This document shows, one piece after another, positions 63,304 through 64,000 of a stretch of DNA of 64,000 bases. Source of the stretch: Phymatolithon calcareum. Its lineage: Eukaryota; Rhodophyta; Florideophyceae; Hapalidiales. Both the position numbers and the translations under genes were made by a program. Within the stretch, counting starts at the first letter, position 1. Every line of letters begins with the position of its first letter. A model generated the notes under the pieces. That model made no database searches and was not told the DNA's origin. It worked only from the letters and a program-made list of their open reading frames with translations. Location: assembly GCA_977006965.1 (NCBI GenBank), contig OZ345380.1:1798001-1862000 (forward strand), read 5' to 3'.

Positions 63304-64000
63304 TATGATACGGTGCTCTTGAACCGAAGGGTATCACTTGCTGGTGCAGCTGTTCCTCAATAAGCTGATTCCCTTGCCTTTTCATCTCCTTGTATTGCAT
63401 TTCGTCCCTTTCGTGCTTCTGGAACCGGTTCTACACTTCCGCTGATCCGTTTGGGTTTCAGGGTTGGCGTAAACCCACCTTGAGCATATTAAAGGCGAGG
63501 AAAAGAGGGAACTTTTTGAGTGCGAATGATGCAGGCTTTTGAATTCAAGAAGTTCCAGCATTTCCTCGAGTCCAAATGGTCAGACAATGCAATCTAGGGT
63601 GCTTCGACTATTCCTATACTCCCGATCATTTGTCCCCCCTCTCTCTCCATGTCCGGTTTCTACCGACAATAGCAATTGCGGGTGTCCAAATTGTTGCAAT
63701 GCAATTGTCGCTTGAAACCTGAGCATGTGCGACAAGAAGGGAAATAGGACAAGAATGAGGGCACAGTTTGCACTTTCGTTTTGTTTCGTACTTTCTCCTG
63801 TCCAACATAGTGATGTCTGAGTATTACTGTGCATGCTTTCCAACTGCCGTGACCTCCGCACCGGTATCAGCATTTGTAGATACTGTCTGCTATCTTATCA
63901 TGTGTTTGATTGCCTTAGTTGGCGCTGTTAGAGCGGTTTCTGGTCGATACAAAGTTGATCCAAACGGGTGCCTATTGCTCCGGAAGAGAGAGCGCGGAAA
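63304..64000. other. No gene seen at the window end
   Basis: Minus-strand frame 63873-63580 (97 codons) has no recognised motif. ATTGCAAT words near 63660-63710 resemble hAT subterminal sequence but no CAGGG end is visible. Confidence 0.4.

Overview
This is a transposon-rich nuclear window of a eukaryote. The evidence is spliceosomal introns with GT-AG borders (61150-63070), a Golgi/ER trafficking gene pair, a nuclear-encoded mitochondrial-type ribosomal protein with a presequence, non-LTR retrotransposons and hAT elements with 8-bp target duplications. Long intronless genes beside a few short-intron genes, a RING-kinase-armadillo protein and gene islands separated by repeats would fit a red alga such as a florideophyte. 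That assignment is an inference; no rRNA or organellar gene is present to settle it.

Layout. 1-3.9 kb: one PWWP-domain chromatin gene. 3.9-10.2 kb: first copy of a ~6.3-kb dispersed repeat unit (a LINE fragment, a 119-bp tandem array, a conserved small ORF and a degenerate trypsin-like protease piece). 10.8-11.7 kb: class-3 lipase. 12.5-33.8 kb: an almost continuous transposon graveyard. It includes four hAT elements nested inside one another at 14.9-19.2 kb, a broken membrane-protein gene (21.0-21.6 kb), several LINE copies, two further hATs and two retroposons with (CTT)n tails. 33.8-40.5 kb: second copy of the 6.3-kb unit, carrying a fresh 468-bp LINE insertion absent from copy 1. 41.2-44.8 kb: intact NLR-like STAND gene with a highly homogenised WD40 array. 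44.9-47.6 kb: longest copy of the degenerate HtrA/Deg-like protease, convergent with the NLR. 47.7-50.2 kb: a hAT mosaic and a third, divergent partial unit. 51.5-51.9 kb: two long near-perfect hairpins. 53.3-57.5 kb: RING-kinase-ARM gene. 57.6-60.6 kb: fourth unit copy, inverted, with a LINE and a TA-flanked MITE inside. 60.6-63.1 kb: compact housekeeping cluster of bL36m (minus), Yos1/IER3IP1 (plus, three exons) and GRASP (minus, three exons).

How the parts relate. The intact host genes are PWWP, lipase, NLR, RING-kinase-ARM, bL36m, Yos1 and GRASP. Yos1 and GRASP homologues both act in the early secretory pathway. The NLR-like gene has a fungal-style domain plan, with a GMGGVGKT P-loop NB-ARC core and seven 43-residue WD40 repeats that differ mainly at a few positions. 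This is the most likely immune or allorecognition component here. Much of the remaining sequence is repeats whose insertion order can be read directly from target-site duplications. In four cases, removing one insertion with one copy of its duplication rejoins an older transposon reading frame.

All coordinates and alignments were read by eye. Protein family calls rest on visible motifs, not searches.
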